Of a DNA stretch of 64,000 nt, positions 22,098 through 34,001 are shown one piece after another. How positions within the stretch are numbered: the stretch's first letter is position 1; each line of letters begins with the position of its first letter. The translations under genes and the position numbers were made by a program. This stretch comes from Hermodice carunculata (Eukaryota; Annelida; Polychaeta; Eunicida; Amphinomidae): contig OZ026624.1 of NCBI GenBank assembly GCA_964020975.1, forward strand, positions 65,591,108 to 65,655,107, read 5' to 3'. The notes under the pieces are model-generated. The model had not been told where the DNA came from. It did no database searches and saw only the letters and a program-made list of their open reading frames with translations.

Positions 22098-23235
22098 CTA
22101 ACTATTTGATGTTGGCACATATGGAGGAGGATGATTGGCGATTTGTGGAATTTTGTGAGGGCTCGTCCCTCTTTGTACATCTAAAGATGGGATGGGAGGC
22201 AGGGCATTTAAAATACTTGTGCTTGAATTAGCATGGTCCTGTGCACTCATTACCCAGGTGAAAGTTGAAGCAGTATCCATTGGGGATGCAAGTCTTCTAC
22301 CAGAAAAAGAATGGGACTGGCCTTTTGATTGGCTGTCGTGTCTTTTGACCAAGCCACCAGACATGGCGTAATTCTTTTTGACATTGTCAACCTCCTCTCA
22401 TCTCAAGTTTTCTGAGAGTGTCATGTGCCTGAAGGTTTCTTCATAGTATCGCCAATCTCCCCCCTCCCGTGTGATTCCCCTGACCAGATTGTTGTATTTT
22501 AGCAGATTAGATGCTTCTTGAGACTCCTTGACAATGACAACGGACACAAAGACATGGAATGCGTCCGTCCACTCATTGAGGGATAGGGGGTGCTGTTATA
22601 ATTGTCACCAAATGAGTTGGGGGGTGTCATCGCCATTTTCAAAGGTCCCCAAGCACATTGGGCATTCATCTTTGTTTAGCAGGAGGGCAAAGTCTAAGTA
22701 CTCCCCCTCCCATATCTTACTTTCAGGGGCACTTGACTATGAATGGGTCTACTGTTAGAAAAATTGTGACAACCACACTGGCATTATGGGAATTGCATTA
22801 GTTGCTGAGGCAGCTGGAATTTTGTTCATGGATATGTGCTCCCACAGACACTGTATCCATGACCCTATTGGTAAAAAAAGGTACATTAACATTGGGAGGT
22901 GTGGGCACTGTATTACCTGGATCCTCACCTGGAACAGAGCCTGATCCAGGTTGTAGCCTGCTGTGGCGGTAGGCAACTCCATATTCCTAGCTGCCATGGC
23001 TTTTAGAGCCAGCTTCACCCCTCTTTTAATGCCCTGCGCTATTAAGTCAGCTATCTGAGTGTTTGACTCTACCTGTCTGGTGGGCGTGGGCGATGGGAGA
23101 GGTGGGGGGGGGGTGAGGGGCTGGGCTGGTGCTGTCTTGTAGATGCCTTGGACGTACGGTAGTCTTATGTGGCCTTGGACGAGCTGGGGTGGCCCTGGTG
23201 CGTTTCCTTCCTCTGGGTGGCATACTCACCTGCAA
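22098..23235 (-). mobile_element. Gag-like part of the fossil element
   Basis: A basic, proline-rich start (MPPRGRKRTRATPARPRP) followed by low-similarity sequence leads into the reverse transcriptase. Position and composition suit a gag-like protein; there is no direct family match. Confidence 0.45.
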
Positions 23236-23369
23236 GAAGCAATGACAGGGGCCATGTAATTTGCACCAGAATAGCCCTTTCCAGGACTGTTGTTACTTTG
23301 CTCAAAAAGGGTGCCCAAAATTTGGCAAAGTAATGTAACAGCAGTATTTGCTGCATAAGATGATTTGCC

Positions 23370-25787
23370 GTGTACACAGAGTGTTATAATCTATACAGGA
23401 ATATCAAAGGAATGGCGAAAAAATTATCCAAGGAACCATCTAACTATCCTCTAAGGCAGACCTATTATGCCACAAGAAAAAAATTTAAAATAGTATCTAA
23501 AAATAAAGAAAGGGAATTTAGGAATAATATAATGCATTCACTAAATAATATTTGGGAAAGAGACCCAAATACCTATTGGGACCTTATTAAAGAACTGGAA
23601 GATACAATTACAAAGAAAAGAGATGTTAGCGAAAATATAGACCCAACACAATGGTTTCGCCATTTCTCGAATATCATGTCACGAAATACTGTATTAGAAA
23701 AATCTCCGAAGGAACAGGAAGTAACATCATTACTGAATAATCTGAAAACTTCACAAATGCCATTCACAACATTAGATTTCAAAATTAAAGAAATAGAAAT
23801 AATCATTGCTTTGAAAAAATTGAAGAACAAAAAATCACCGGGCAAGGATGGTATAATAAACGAGATGTTAAAAAATAGTAAAACGATTCTGTCTGAGATA
23901 TTGCTTAAAATGTTTAATTCGATATTTACTTCGGGATTTTTCCCAATGTCTTGGAAGAAAAGTCTAATGGTGCTTGTACATAAAGGTGGATCTACACGAG
24001 ACCCAAATATGTATAGGGGTATTTGTCTCAGCAGTTGTGTCTCTAAACTTTTTTGCACCATCATAAATAACCGCCTGCAGAAATATCTAAAAGAAAAAAG
24101 TATACAGACAGAACTTCAAATAGGATTCACTTCTGAATGTAGAACTAGTGATCACATTTTTGTATTGAGAACTCTTATTGATAAATACACAAAATTATTA
24201 GGAAAAAACAAATTTCTTTTTGTATGTTTCGTAGACTTTCAGAAAGCTTTCGATACTGTTTGGCATGATGGACTACTTTACAAATTAGCGAAAAATGGTA
24301 TTAGTGGTTATATGTTTAGAGTAATTCAAGATATGTACTATGATTCAAGTTTACAAATAAAATTTTCTAACGGTTTATCGGACAATATAATGAACCAAAG
24401 AGGGGTAAAACAAGGATGTGTGATCAGCCCTACTTTATTCAACATCTTTATCAATGATTTACCAACCCAATTTAATGAATCGTGTGATCCAGTATTTTTA
24501 AACGAGAAAATATTCAATTGTCTTCTTTATGCTGATGATTTAATACTGATATCTGAAACCGAATCAGGACTACAAAATTGTCTAAATATTTTGAGTGATT
24601 ATTGCAAAAATTGGAAAATGAATATCAACATTAAAAAGACTAAAGTCATGATTTTTAACAAAACGGGCAAATTAATTAATAGAAATTTCTTTTTTGATGG
24701 TATTAAACTAGACATTGTCAAGACTTATCTTTATCTTGGAATTCAAATGTCTTTAACTGGTTCCTTTGATGGTGCAATAAAATTATTATGTGATAAAGCA
24801 AATAAAGCTTTGGCAAGAATAAAGAGGATATTTTTACTACGAGATACGAATATAAAACTATACTTATCTCTATTCGAAAAAGTTATACAGCCAATTTTAC
24901 TATATGCGTCCGATATATGGGGCGCTTATACTGTAATTCCGTCAAAAATCCTTGTACAAGATAATATTTCTGGTTATTTTAAAATTGAGCTCGAAAAATT
25001 CTATACAAAGTTTCTTAAATATTGTCTCGGGGTACATAGTAAAGCATGCAATATTGCAGTATTCGGAGAACTAGGAAAGACCCCTTTGTCACTCAGAATA
25101 TTATCTTCTGTCTGTAAAAACTGGTTTAGAATCGTCAATATGGAGCAAAATTCATTATTATTTAACGCATACAAATGTAATGTTGACTTATCTCAAGCAA
25201 GTCAATCAACCTGGTTGAATTCTGTAAAAGATACATTTAATTTGCTCGGGCTGCAGGAACTTTGGGATAACCAAGATGATTTTTTTCAAGAATTTCCTTC
25301 TAATCTTTTCCGTAATAAAACAGAAAACAAATTCCGAAATCAGTGGAAAAATGAAATGTTGAATCAAAATAACGAATCTAAATTGAGAACGTATACATCT
25401 TTTAAGACAGAACTTAAATTTGAACATTATTTAGATGTTGTAAAAAGTTTCGAAACAAGGAGTAATATAACTAAATTACGCATCAGTGCACATAATTTAC
25501 ATATCGAAACAGGAAGACATAAGCGTCCTACCAAAGTTCCTGTTAGCCAGAGAGTTTGTGACACTTGCCAAGAACTTGATAATGAATTTCATTTTATGAC
25601 ATGCACTAAATTTCAAAATCCAAGAGAAAATCTGCTTAAGAGTGTACGCGAAATATTTTGTAATTCGGATGCTTATGATGTTCAGAGTATGTTTAAATTT
25701 ATTTTGGTACTGCATGACACAGAACTTGTATACCTATTTGAAAATTTCATGGACAAAGCCATTTCCCTAAGAGAGAAACCACTGTAA
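23370..25787 (+). CDS. LINE ORF2 reverse transcriptase (N-terminally truncated, 805 codons)
   Basis: Reverse transcriptase for target-primed retrotransposition. Motifs in order: KNKKSPGKDGIINEML (about residue 153), DPNMYRGICLSS (about 213), IGFTSECRTSDHIF (about 252), VDFQKAFDTVWHDGL (about 290), RGVKQGCVISPTLFN (about 348) and the catalytic LLYADDLIL (about 391), then NWKMNINIKKTKVMIF. Near the end CDTCQELDNEFHFMTC is a zinc-finger-like C-x2-C...H...C. The frame is open from the truncated 5' edge to TAA at 25785-25787. The first codon is GTG and no true start is implied, because the N-terminal half is missing. It belongs to the Jockey/CR1/L2/I group; I do not assign a clade. Confidence 0.9.
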   Translation: MYTECYNLYRNIKGMAKKLSKEPSNYPLRQTYYATRKKFKIVSKNKEREFRNNIMHSLNNIWERDPNTYWDLIKELEDTITKKRDVSENIDPTQWFRHFSNIMSRNTVLEKSPKEQEVTSLLNNLKTSQMPFTTLDFKIKEIEIIIALKKLKNKKSPGKDGIINEMLKNSKTILSEILLKMFNSIFTSGFFPMSWKKSLMVLVHKGGSTRDPNMYRGICLSSCVSKLFCTIINNRLQKYLKEKSIQTELQIGFTSECRTSDHIFVLRTLIDKYTKLLGKNKFLFVCFVDFQKAFDTVWHDGLLYKLAKNGISGYMFRVIQDMYYDSSLQIKFSNGLSDNIMNQRGVKQGCVISPTLFNIFINDLPTQFNESCDPVFLNEKIFNCLLYADDLILISETESGLQNCLNILSDYCKNWKMNINIKKTKVMIFNKTGKLINRNFFFDGIKLDIVKTYLYLGIQMSLTGSFDGAIKLLCDKANKALARIKRIFLLRDTNIKLYLSLFEKVIQPILLYASDIWGAYTVIPSKILVQDNISGYFKIELEKFYTKFLKYCLGVHSKACNIAVFGELGKTPLSLRILSSVCKNWFRIVNMEQNSLLFNAYKCNVDLSQASQSTWLNSVKDTFNLLGLQELWDNQDDFFQEFPSNLFRNKTENKFRNQWKNEMLNQNNESKLRTYTSFKTELKFEHYLDVVKSFETRSNITKLRISAHNLHIETGRHKRPTKVPVSQRVCDTCQELDNEFHFMTCTKFQNPRENLLKSVREIFCNSDAYDVQSMFKFILVLHDTELVYLFENFMDKAISLREKPL

Positions 25788-26066
25788 TCATGTAACACCG
25801 TGCCAATTTGATGACTGCACTCTATTTTCATTTCAGGTGATTAGTGATTTATGTAAATCTTTTGTATCTATTGTACTGTACTGTGCTGTACGTGTCTGTA
25901 CTGTTTTTTGTTACATTTTTCTTTTGATTGTGTGCATGTTTTAATGTGATTTTCTTCTTCTTTTTTTTTTCTTTCATACTCTACATGTGTACATGTTGTA
26001 TATTTGACATATTGCTGTATTTTATGTAACAGCGCAGTCAATAAAGATTCATTCATTCATTCAGCA
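23375..26066 (+). mobile_element. LINE, 5'-truncated, recent, inserted beside or within the fossil retroelement
   Basis: The element begins abruptly within ORF2 at about 23375-23385, carries an uninterrupted reverse transcriptase frame, and ends in a 3' UTR with AATAAAGATTCATTCATTC at about 26040-26066, a short (ATTC)n tail. The endonuclease half is missing through 5' truncation. It lies opposite to the minus-strand retroelement and separates its gag-like part from an SGNH hydrolase-like segment, so it is probably younger. No clear target-site duplication was found. Confidence 0.85.
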
Positions 26067-26599
26067 TGCTGATATAGATAAGGCCTTTCTTAATTTCTTA
26101 AGCCACCCGTATAAACATCAGTATCAGCATGGGCAGTTGCAAGTGGATGAAAATTTTAAAGACCAAATAAGTAACAGCTGACTGTAAAACAAAAGGCTGC
26201 CTAATCTATAAATGCTCCGCGTGGTGTGCGTAGCACCACAAAAATGCCATGTGTAAAAAGCAGGATGTCAAGGCAAGCATACCAAGACAGAAACAAAGCT
26301 CTGACCAAACAGTCATGGAGCGAGTGGGCCACCGGTGTATTTGTGTAACGATGTCAGAGTTGGAACGTGGGCGTTTCACCACTGAATAAATGTAAATAAA
26401 AGGTGCAGAGAAATTTCGCCGTTTCCTTTATTCCCATGTTTAAGTTGAAAGCCCTTTTGTTGATGTACAAAGCCGTTAAAATCTTCAAATTTTGACAATT
26501 GCATTTGAAACAAACCTACGTTATCATTTCCAAACCATATGCTGGTGACCGCAAAGCTTCCTCTGACTCACCAAAGGGAAACAGAGACAACAGTTTGCA
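26067..26599. other. Flank of the LINE; no gene recognised
   Basis: GTGGTGTGCGTAGCACCAC near 26221 is a short hairpin. The sequence may be interior DNA of the interrupted retroelement. Confidence 0.3.
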
Positions 26600-27560
26600 A
26601 AGATACTCCCCAGCTCGTAAAAACAGCCAAAACACAACTGTTGTCTAAGAATAGTGCGACCACAAAGGACGCCCGAAACCCACTTGGAAATGGCAAAAGG
26701 AACAAGGCTGTGGTCAGTAAAGGTGTTTTTTCCCATATGCCAACTAGTACGATCATGTGATCTCCAAATGCAAAAAGGCGGCAAGGGCCTGAAACATGTT
26801 ACCTGTGACTTTACAAGGATGTGGCATGGAGAACTACCCCTTCCAGTACTTGGGGATGCCTTTTTCCCGATCAAGGTGGACACCATCAGCATTGAATGCT
26901 GCTACTTGGGCCTTTTCTAATCTCCCATGGTCCCAAGTGAAAGCTTTTCATCACAGATCTAGCATGGAGAAGCAAGCGACCAAAAAGAGATTTAACTCTT
27001 CCCAACAGAGTTCATACTCGCTCCTCGTGATGTACCTTGGCTGCAGATGTTGAAAAACCTGCAGAACGACCATTTTTTTCACGTAGGAGAGGTTCAGTAG
27101 CTCCAGCACCAGACTCATCATGTGTTCCCGCACCAAAGAAGCCTCCATGGAACACAGGCAGTTACCACCAACTTGCAACACCACCACTTGGGGTAGGAAC
27201 TTCTTCACCACCGACTTTGACGGGAGCACATCACGTTTCAGGGTTGTAAGGGCAGAAGCTCCTGCTCGGCCATGCATCTAGATTCAGTTTGAAACATGAG
27301 GTCCCCTTGCAGAAGGCTGTGTGAGGCAGGAGACAAAGCTGCGTCCAAGGATTAACACACAAGGTTTGCAGGTAGCCACCGTCGCGATTGTGACTGTACC
27401 GGTAGGTCGATAAAGGTTGTTGTCTTCCAACTAGAAATAAGTGGCTACTTGCCTTGCACGATGTGGATGGAACAATTACTATAAAGTAAACCTGGAAGCA
27501 TGTATGTATCAAAAGGTGTCCAAGTTTTGGAAGCTCAGATGTATGTCTGTTCTCCATGAA
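26600..27560 (-). mobile_element. SGNH hydrolase-like segment of a fossil tyrosine-recombinase retroelement
   Basis: Minus-strand frames show a hydrophobic block FLPQVVVLQVGGN, then VFQHLQPRYITRSEYE, then NADGVHLDREKG and KYWKG. A GGN block followed by a DGVHL block is the signature of SGNH/GDSL hydrolases, which some Ngaro-like elements are known to carry. The copy is broken in several places. It may be the 5' part of the element at 20248-23377, split by the LINE, or a separate copy. That link is inference. Confidence 0.5.
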
Positions 27561-28529
27561 AGTAGAATCAGAATGGGAATGTCAAGTGATTTGAATTAGG
27601 AAGAAAGGGAAAGGTATGCTGGCTGGTAGCCAATCAGGGCTCACTGCCATGTGTGCGCAGTTAGACATTTAAGTCAGGCACAAATCACATGACCCCTCAT
27701 GTGACTCATGCCTTCCAGGCCACAGCCATCTGTTGGCACCTTGCTCCCAGCATAAAATAAGCTATTTACATAAGAGCTCTTTAGACACGCCTCCTAGTGA
27801 ATATAAAGTAAACTAATATTACGAGCCTGAATTCACATGTCTTCATAGCCTATTCAGCGACAGGTGACGTACTATAAATGCACCATGGAAATCTACATAT
27901 AGAAACAGTATGCATTTTAGAAAAGTGCACATATTAATCTACTGAATATTTTATACCTAAATAATAAAATGCTCACCGAAACTTTGGCTCTCCACGGACT
28001 TCGGTCGCAAAGAGTGAACGCCTCACACTGACAACGGGCATTCTCACGGACACTAGAAAATATATGTATAAGAATAGCCAGTGACCATACTTTATTTAAA
28101 AAAAACCCCACGTATGTAATGATAAATAATCAAAATAGACAAATTCACCAATAGCCGTACTTACACGATGGAAGCCTTGATGTCTGGGTTAAAAGACTCC
28201 AACATTTTGTACCACATTGCTACACTTTTGCCTCTCTTGAACAATGTTAACCTTTCTACATAATGCGACCACGAGGTGCCGAGCAGACCAATCTCGACCT
28301 TAAATATCACCTGAAGTTAACAAGAATATCTAACATCTCGTCACAAATCAAATCTACGTCCACTTGACCTGTGATTCCTTTAGTATTACCCAATTAGGGA
28401 ATCTCACCCAGCAAAAAGCTAGAAACATTACCTAATGTGGACACTAAGCACGCAATCAATTTCACCAGGGCACACAGACAATTACAAACGTCAAACAAGC
28501 AAACTGACTCCTTAACAAAAACCTCATGA
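27561..28529. other. No gene recognised
   Basis: Mixed-composition DNA with short open frames on both strands and no splice-bounded exon of known family. Confidence 0.35.
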
Positions 28530-28736
28530 GACCGCGACGGAAAACAATTACTAAGAAAATTTTGAATCCAGCACAGAGCCCTCGTCCACATCGCCCATTC
28601 TACAAATGCCCGAGGAAAAAACATATACTGAACCTAAATCTATCACACATTTAAATCATTTTATGGCCGGGAAAATGACATAGCCAATGTGAATAAAATG
28701 CGTTGACATCTTATAATGCTGCAGGGCTTCTATTTT
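28530..28736 (+). repeat. 207-bp dispersed repeat, copy 1
   Basis: Starts GACCGCGACGG and ends GCTGCAGGGCTTCTATTT. It aligns almost without gaps to 33162-33369, sharing for example CTACAAATGCCCGAGGAAAA and TGACATAGCCAATGTGA. Confidence 0.85.
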
Positions 28737-28864
28737 CACTAAGGGGATAAAAAATTACTGAGTTTTACCTTTCTGTACTCGCTTGGCTGTTTTTCCTCTT
28801 AATTGTACTGAACCAACAATGATGAGTAGAAGCAAGTACTTTCACTTCTACTGAAATGTACTGG

Positions 28865-29540
28865 AATGTACTGAGTCAGTACAAGTAAGAACATTTCAGA
28901 CATAGTGAGAGCTTGCCTGGGCCCATTGTTTCTGTCAGTACAAATCTACAACAAGTAAGAACAAGCAGACAAACTGCTAAGGCTTGGCTCACAGCAGGGC
29001 CCTAATAGTGAACGGGGTGCTCGTTAAAATATTGGTAGTGTTCCTGCTGCGGCCAGGCGTTCAAAGTAAGTATTGATTAGTTGAGAGCTTGTCCATGCTC
29101 CAATATATATGTATTATTGTGGATCTTGTATAATCCACCAATTGACATAATTTAGGCTTGTGGTTAAGCCATTTTGAGCACTTGTGTGCTCCAATTTATC
29201 TTGTTCTGGGAATCTTGTGTGTTTCCCCAATTTAGTAAGGTAGGCTTCGAGTTAAGCCATTTTTGAGCACTTGCATGCTCCAATATTGTATTTGTGAATC
29301 TTGTGTGGTTCACTGATTAAATGATGTAGGCTTTGAGATAGCCAGTTTTGCAGAGGAAACCAGTGTATATATATTTTTCAGAGCTTTGTTAGCTCTCCAA
29401 TGTGGCGTTTTGTGTGATATTTGTCAAGTGTTTGTCTTGAGATTGCACAGCAAATCCTGTAAATTAATACGTCTTATTTTTGGTGATTGATAAGACCAGA
29501 AAATTTGGGTCTGACAATGTAAAACAGGTTTTTACAAAAT
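28865..29540 (+). other. Hairpin-rich block with 90-bp tandem units
   Basis: Units start at about 29081, 29174 and 29263 (spacing 93 and 89), with a partial fourth near 29380. Each holds up to three hairpins: GAGCAC-TTGT-GTGCTC (29175), a stem around a TTGTRT loop (GTGGATC/AATCCAC, GGGAATC/GTTTCCC, GTGAATC/GGTTCAC) and GGCTT/AAGCC. CCAAT follows the first hairpin in all units. Further stems follow at 29471-29496 (GTCTTAT/ATAAGAC) and 29518-29536 (TGTAAAA/TTTTACA). No protein is seen. It could be a structured RNA or the untranslated end of a retroelement. Confidence 0.5.
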
Positions 29541-29870
29541 TGCAAGATAATGTTCTAGGTTTTATTTTATTTTTCTGATACTGCCCTTTGATTCTGAGTT
29601 GCAGCCCGGAGGTCGATTGGACAAGCCAGGACACCAGACCCGGCCAACCACTTTGTGTACAGCCTATCAAACAAGTGTACGGACATTATAGACGAACTGC
29701 CAGTTTCCATTGTGCTGTGCTTTTTGTGTAAAATGTGAGTCAATATATATTTGAACAAAAAGCTTTGTCTTTGTGTTCTGTTCACGGCAGTAAAAGCGTA
29801 GCGTTTTTTATTTTCTTTCTGTTATTGAGGGCCAGGTTGGCACAAGACGTGCTAGGTAAAGCCACCTCGT

Positions 29871-29872
<2 letters not shown>

Positions 29873-29963
<91 letters not shown>
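29873..29963. repeat. (TA)n microsatellite
   Basis: Nearly pure TA repeat of about 90 bp. The overlapping YIYIY frame is an artefact. Confidence 0.95.
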
Positions 29964-29969
<6 letters not shown>

Positions 29970-32299
29970 TACAGTGGAAATCTTGGTCTCAAACCAGGAT
30001 GTGTTTGATGTATGCATTGCGGTCAGTTACAACTCAATGCTGATTATTAATTTAGTAAGTAAGTAATTCTTATATTGACTGTAAAGATCATGATCGACCT
30101 ATTTGTCACAATACACAAGACACAATACATAAAACAGTAAAAGTGTACAACGGCACCTGGAATTGAGACAGTTATTTACATAAGGTTGTTTTCATTATTC
30201 AGTCCACACCTCATACCCCATGGTTTTCATTTTAGTTGACCATATACAGTATACCGCCCCTGAAGTTTAAAAACAATGTCACAATACTACATAATGTCTG
30301 AATGTTTCCCAGCTAGCAAGGTTACATGGCCCTATATAAAGGCATGCATGCACACAAGGCAGCATCCAGTTTTGATTGAACCACATAACTGTGGAGTTGA
30401 AAGATACCAACTCCATGCACTTCTGGGCATTAGACTATACGTATCCTCGTTATGCTCAACATGTGGTCAATCATTACTGTAGCCTCTGATGAGTCCAGTG
30501 AAGGACCAAAAACATTGGGTTCATTTGGCACACTGCATGTGAATCTGTTCTGATCAAACACTTTCCTAGTCTTCTTATTACTATACTGTAATTAACCTGC
30601 ATAAAAACTACATGCAAACAAGCAGTTATTCTATGATTTAGTCATATTGAAGCTCTAGAAAATTATGTCAATAATGATTGAAAAAAAATATATCATAGAT
30701 GTACTGAAAGAGTGATGATAGACAGATATCCTTACTCATTAAGTACATCTAAGAACTCTGAGAGGGAGTTTTCATAGACACATCGTAAGGTTTCTAAGTG
30801 CATGCACGTAGGCTTTTTTTAGAGGGGGGGGGGGGGTAAGGGCATTCCCTTACTGGCACACTGGGGTAATGTTTTCCCATAGTAGGGAACTGAAGGTCCT
30901 CTCTTTTCTGTAATTCTGATCATAAATGTTCATACTGGCCATTATTTTGGAATATTCTTATTTTCTGTACTCTGTTATGGCAAAATTATTTCCTGTACTG
31001 GTGTACTGGGACATCCCCCACTCCCTCCTGCCCTTCACTATACCGGCTATCCAGTATATATCTGAGTCCCACTAGTGATCTTTTACTACAAGTTCGGCCA
31101 CTGTGTAAATAGACCAACCACTGTTAATTGCATGGAGGTGTAAATGGTAAATTGGATCAGGGGCTGTGTTGTTATATTGTTGTGTTGATCGGGCTTGTAA
31201 AAACTGCCTCGACTCTTAGAGGAATCATCAAGGTTGATGATTCCACCAAGATCAACTTCAGATGATGGTGGGCCAAGTAATACAGCTAGTAGGGGCATGG
31301 ATATATTGTATGATACCTCCATGATAGGGGTGGGGGTGGGGGTGGTATATTGTGCATGGTCAACTAAGTTGAAAACCATGTGGTATGAGGCGTGGATGGA
31401 GTCATGAAACCAACCTTATGTAAATCACTGCCTGAATTATCAGCGCTTATGTTTTAACTTACTGCAATGCATACATCAAATACATCCTGGTCAGAGACCC
31501 AAGATTTCAAGATTTTCAATATTTTATTAACACAAAATCCAAGACCACATATTTTTCTGGTTTGATGCACATGCATGTATTGCTTTTACACAGACTCTTA
31601 TTAAGACTGGTATCCCACGGTGTTCAAAATAAGCCGGCATTCGGCACATTTTACCCTCTGCTTCCAGGGAAGTGCTGGCTACTCAGCCTTGTACTCAATA
31701 CAAGGTGCGATGTGATGATTTATATATTGCTCACCTGGGTTAAATATTGGGCGCCCACAGCTTTGTGGCTAGTGCCATGCACTTTAAAACATTTAGAACA
31801 CCCTGTGAACCCTCTCTTTCAAATTAAATTGAGACCAAGACTGTGCAATTCCTGATCTCAGAGATACAGAAGAACATTCAACTTAAGACAAATGTTGTTA
31901 GAGACCACGTGACTTGTGACGTTTCTGAAAGCACAACAGTCGAAATTCTTTTTCTAAATTTACCTGCAATGTAAGACCACCTGTTATATGTGACCACTTT
32001 TGGCTGGCTGAAGGGTGGTCTTAAATAGCAGGTACTATGCACTGTTACATTATTCAGCAGGTAACTTTTTATGTATATGGTTGGCTGCTTAGCTGACTGT
32101 CAGGGCATTTTTGTAGCTGGTGGCCTGTCAGTGGGCCCCTGTCATGCAATCAGTCAAAGGCCCCAGATCTGCTATGCAGGCAATTTCATAAAAAACACAT
32201 TGGAATAAACACCAACTAGAAAAGAAGATTTGCTTCACAGCAAGTCTGTCTGGGTGCCTTCAAAATGAGAACAGTTTGAAAAGCAACACTGCCATAGTT
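29964..32299. other. No gene recognised
   Basis: Contains a G-rich homopolymer at about 30825-30837. Near 31510-31550 a TTTTCAATATTTTATTAAC phrase resembles the reverse-strand 3' tail of a LINE. A (GGGGGT)n tract lies near 31330. A 97-codon plus-strand frame at 31562 has no family resemblance. Confidence 0.35.
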
Positions 32300-33130
32300 C
32301 AACATAATCTAAATTTTCTGTATTAGCCTAATTTGCATAAGTTAGAATGGTACTTGTAACTTTGGTTCTAGGTTCATTGGATGTGGCCATATCACAAACT
32401 CATAAACTGAAGTTTGAATGACACCACAATCTATAATAGTTTTGAAGCTATTCAAGGTTTAAATTTTGTGTGTTCACCTAACTTGCAAAAACTAAAATTC
32501 TGCAACTTTGGTTCATGATTCATTGGTTGTGGTTATGTCACAAGCCCACAAATTGAAGTGGGAATAGCACTTCCATCTATACTAGTTTTGAAATTATTCA
32601 AAATATCAACTTTGTGTATTCACCTGATTTGCATACATTAAAATAATGCAACTTTGGTTCATGGTTCATTGGAAGCAACTATGTCACCAAGTTGTAAATT
32701 GATGATGGAATGGCACCTGTATCCATAATAGTCGGAAGTTATTTGAAATTTAAATTGACCTAATTACATAAATCAAAATTTTAAATTTTGGGTATTGCTT
32801 CATTGGAAGCGTCAATGTCAAAAACCCATAAATTGAAGTTGGAATGGAAACTGTATCTATAATAGTTTTAAAGCTATTCAAAGATTTAAATTTCCATATT
32901 CATCTAATTTGCATAAATTAAAATCCTACAACTTTGGTGCATGGTTCACTGGATGCAGTTTTGCCACACACCTATAAATTGAAGATGGAAATGGCATCTC
33001 TGTAAAATACATGTAAATTTTGGAGATATGCAACTTTTAAATTTTTCGGTGCCCCTAATTCGCATAATTTAAAACTCTACAACTTTCATTCACTGTCCAT
33101 CACACCACAAGCTTACAGATGCACACTGAA
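32300..33130. repeat. Tandem array, about 145-bp unit, five to six copies
   Basis: The phrase AACTTTGGTTCATGGTTCAT and its variants recur at about 145-bp intervals, each followed by AAATTGAAG and then TAGTTTTGAAGCTATTCAA (restarts near 32438, 32583, 32729 and 32865). Copies are visibly diverged, so the array is not young. Confidence 0.8.
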
Positions 33131-33161
33131 ATCTTGCGTCCATCTGTTACAGATATTTTGC

Positions 33162-33560
33162 GACCGCGACGGCCAAACAATTACTAAGATTACATTGAAT
33201 CCAGCACAGATCCCTCGACCACATTGCCCATTCTACAAATGCCCGAGGAAAAAACATATACTGAACGTGAATCTATCATGCATTTAAATCATTTTCCCGC
33301 CGGGGAAATGACATAGCCAATGTGAGTAAAATACGTTGACATCATATACTGCTGCAGGGCTTCTATTTACACATGTGCATGCTTGAACATTGGTTAAAAG
33401 CACGAGACGGTGTATTATTTGTGGAACATAATCGTGTGCACTTGTTTTAATTGACCAAAGGATAACTTGGAGAGGCTATTGCTCAACCAGGTCTGTGCAT
33501 TTCTTGCACCATAACATTAATAGGGTACACCTTGAGGGTGAAGGATTTCATGTGCACCTA
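33162..33560 (+). repeat. Dispersed repeat, copy 2 with extended 3' part
   Basis: 33162-33369 matches 28530-28736. From GCTGCAGGGCTTCTATTTAC onward it matches 48905-49190, sharing GGCTATTGCTCAACCAG and CATAAC/CATAAT phrases. Copies 1 and 3 thus each hold a different part of one longer element. Confidence 0.75.
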
Positions 33561-34001
33561 ATGGAATGGAAATAATGGCGACTCAGTACATATACTGCAT
33601 AACCGTGTTATATGGCACTCGCACATGACTACCTCCATTGAACCATTTTTTTTTTTTTTTTTTTTAAGAAAGGTGATTTGGTCGAGTGGATATGTGCATT
33701 TCCCATTTCAGTTAGGCGACCGGTGCCAAAGGTTGCAAGTTTGAGTCCTGCTCGATCCCAACACAAAAAATATATTCTCGGCATTTCTTTAATGGTGGTG
33801 TATTTATATCCCCGATTCTGGAAATGAATGCCGACTTAGTACAAATACTGCATAACCGTGTTGATATGGCACTCGCATATACCTTCCTCCACTGAACCAT
33901 TCTTTTTTTAAGAATGGGGATTTAGTTGAGCGGATATTTGCGTTTGCCATTTCCGCTAGGCGACTGGTGTCAAGGTTGCAAGTACGAGTGCCGCTTGTTC
34001 C
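33560..34001 (+). repeat. Two-copy tandem of a tRNA-derived unit
   Basis: Each copy has ACTGCATAACCGTGTT and ATGGCACTCGCA, then a T-rich tract, then a tRNA-like head. The heads start GGTGATTTGGTCGAGTGG at 33672 (to about 33758) and GGGGATTTAGTTGAGCGG at 33916 (to about 34001). Box-B-like GGTTGCAAGTTTGAGTCC and GGTTGCAAGTACGAGTGC have lost the canonical GGTTCGA. Repeat spacing is about 245 bp. Confidence 0.6.

Larger units (their letters stand above)
20248..23377 (-). mobile_element. DIRS/Ngaro-like tyrosine-recombinase retroelement, broken fossil
   Basis: In minus-strand order the parts are a proline/arginine-rich gag-like region (about 23235-22100), reverse transcriptase (about 22080-21230), RNase H (about 21100-20740) and tyrosine recombinase (about 20735-20292). 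This order is that of the DIRS order. The element is broken, with several interruptions of its reading frames (roughly five or more), so it looks old. The split or inverted terminal repeats expected of the family were not identified. A LINE of opposite orientation abuts its 5' side. Confidence 0.75.

Noticed and set aside
29580-29872. Solo LTR
   Set aside because: The sequence after the hairpin block has an LTR-like feel, but no terminal TG...CA pair, target duplication or second copy was found in the window.
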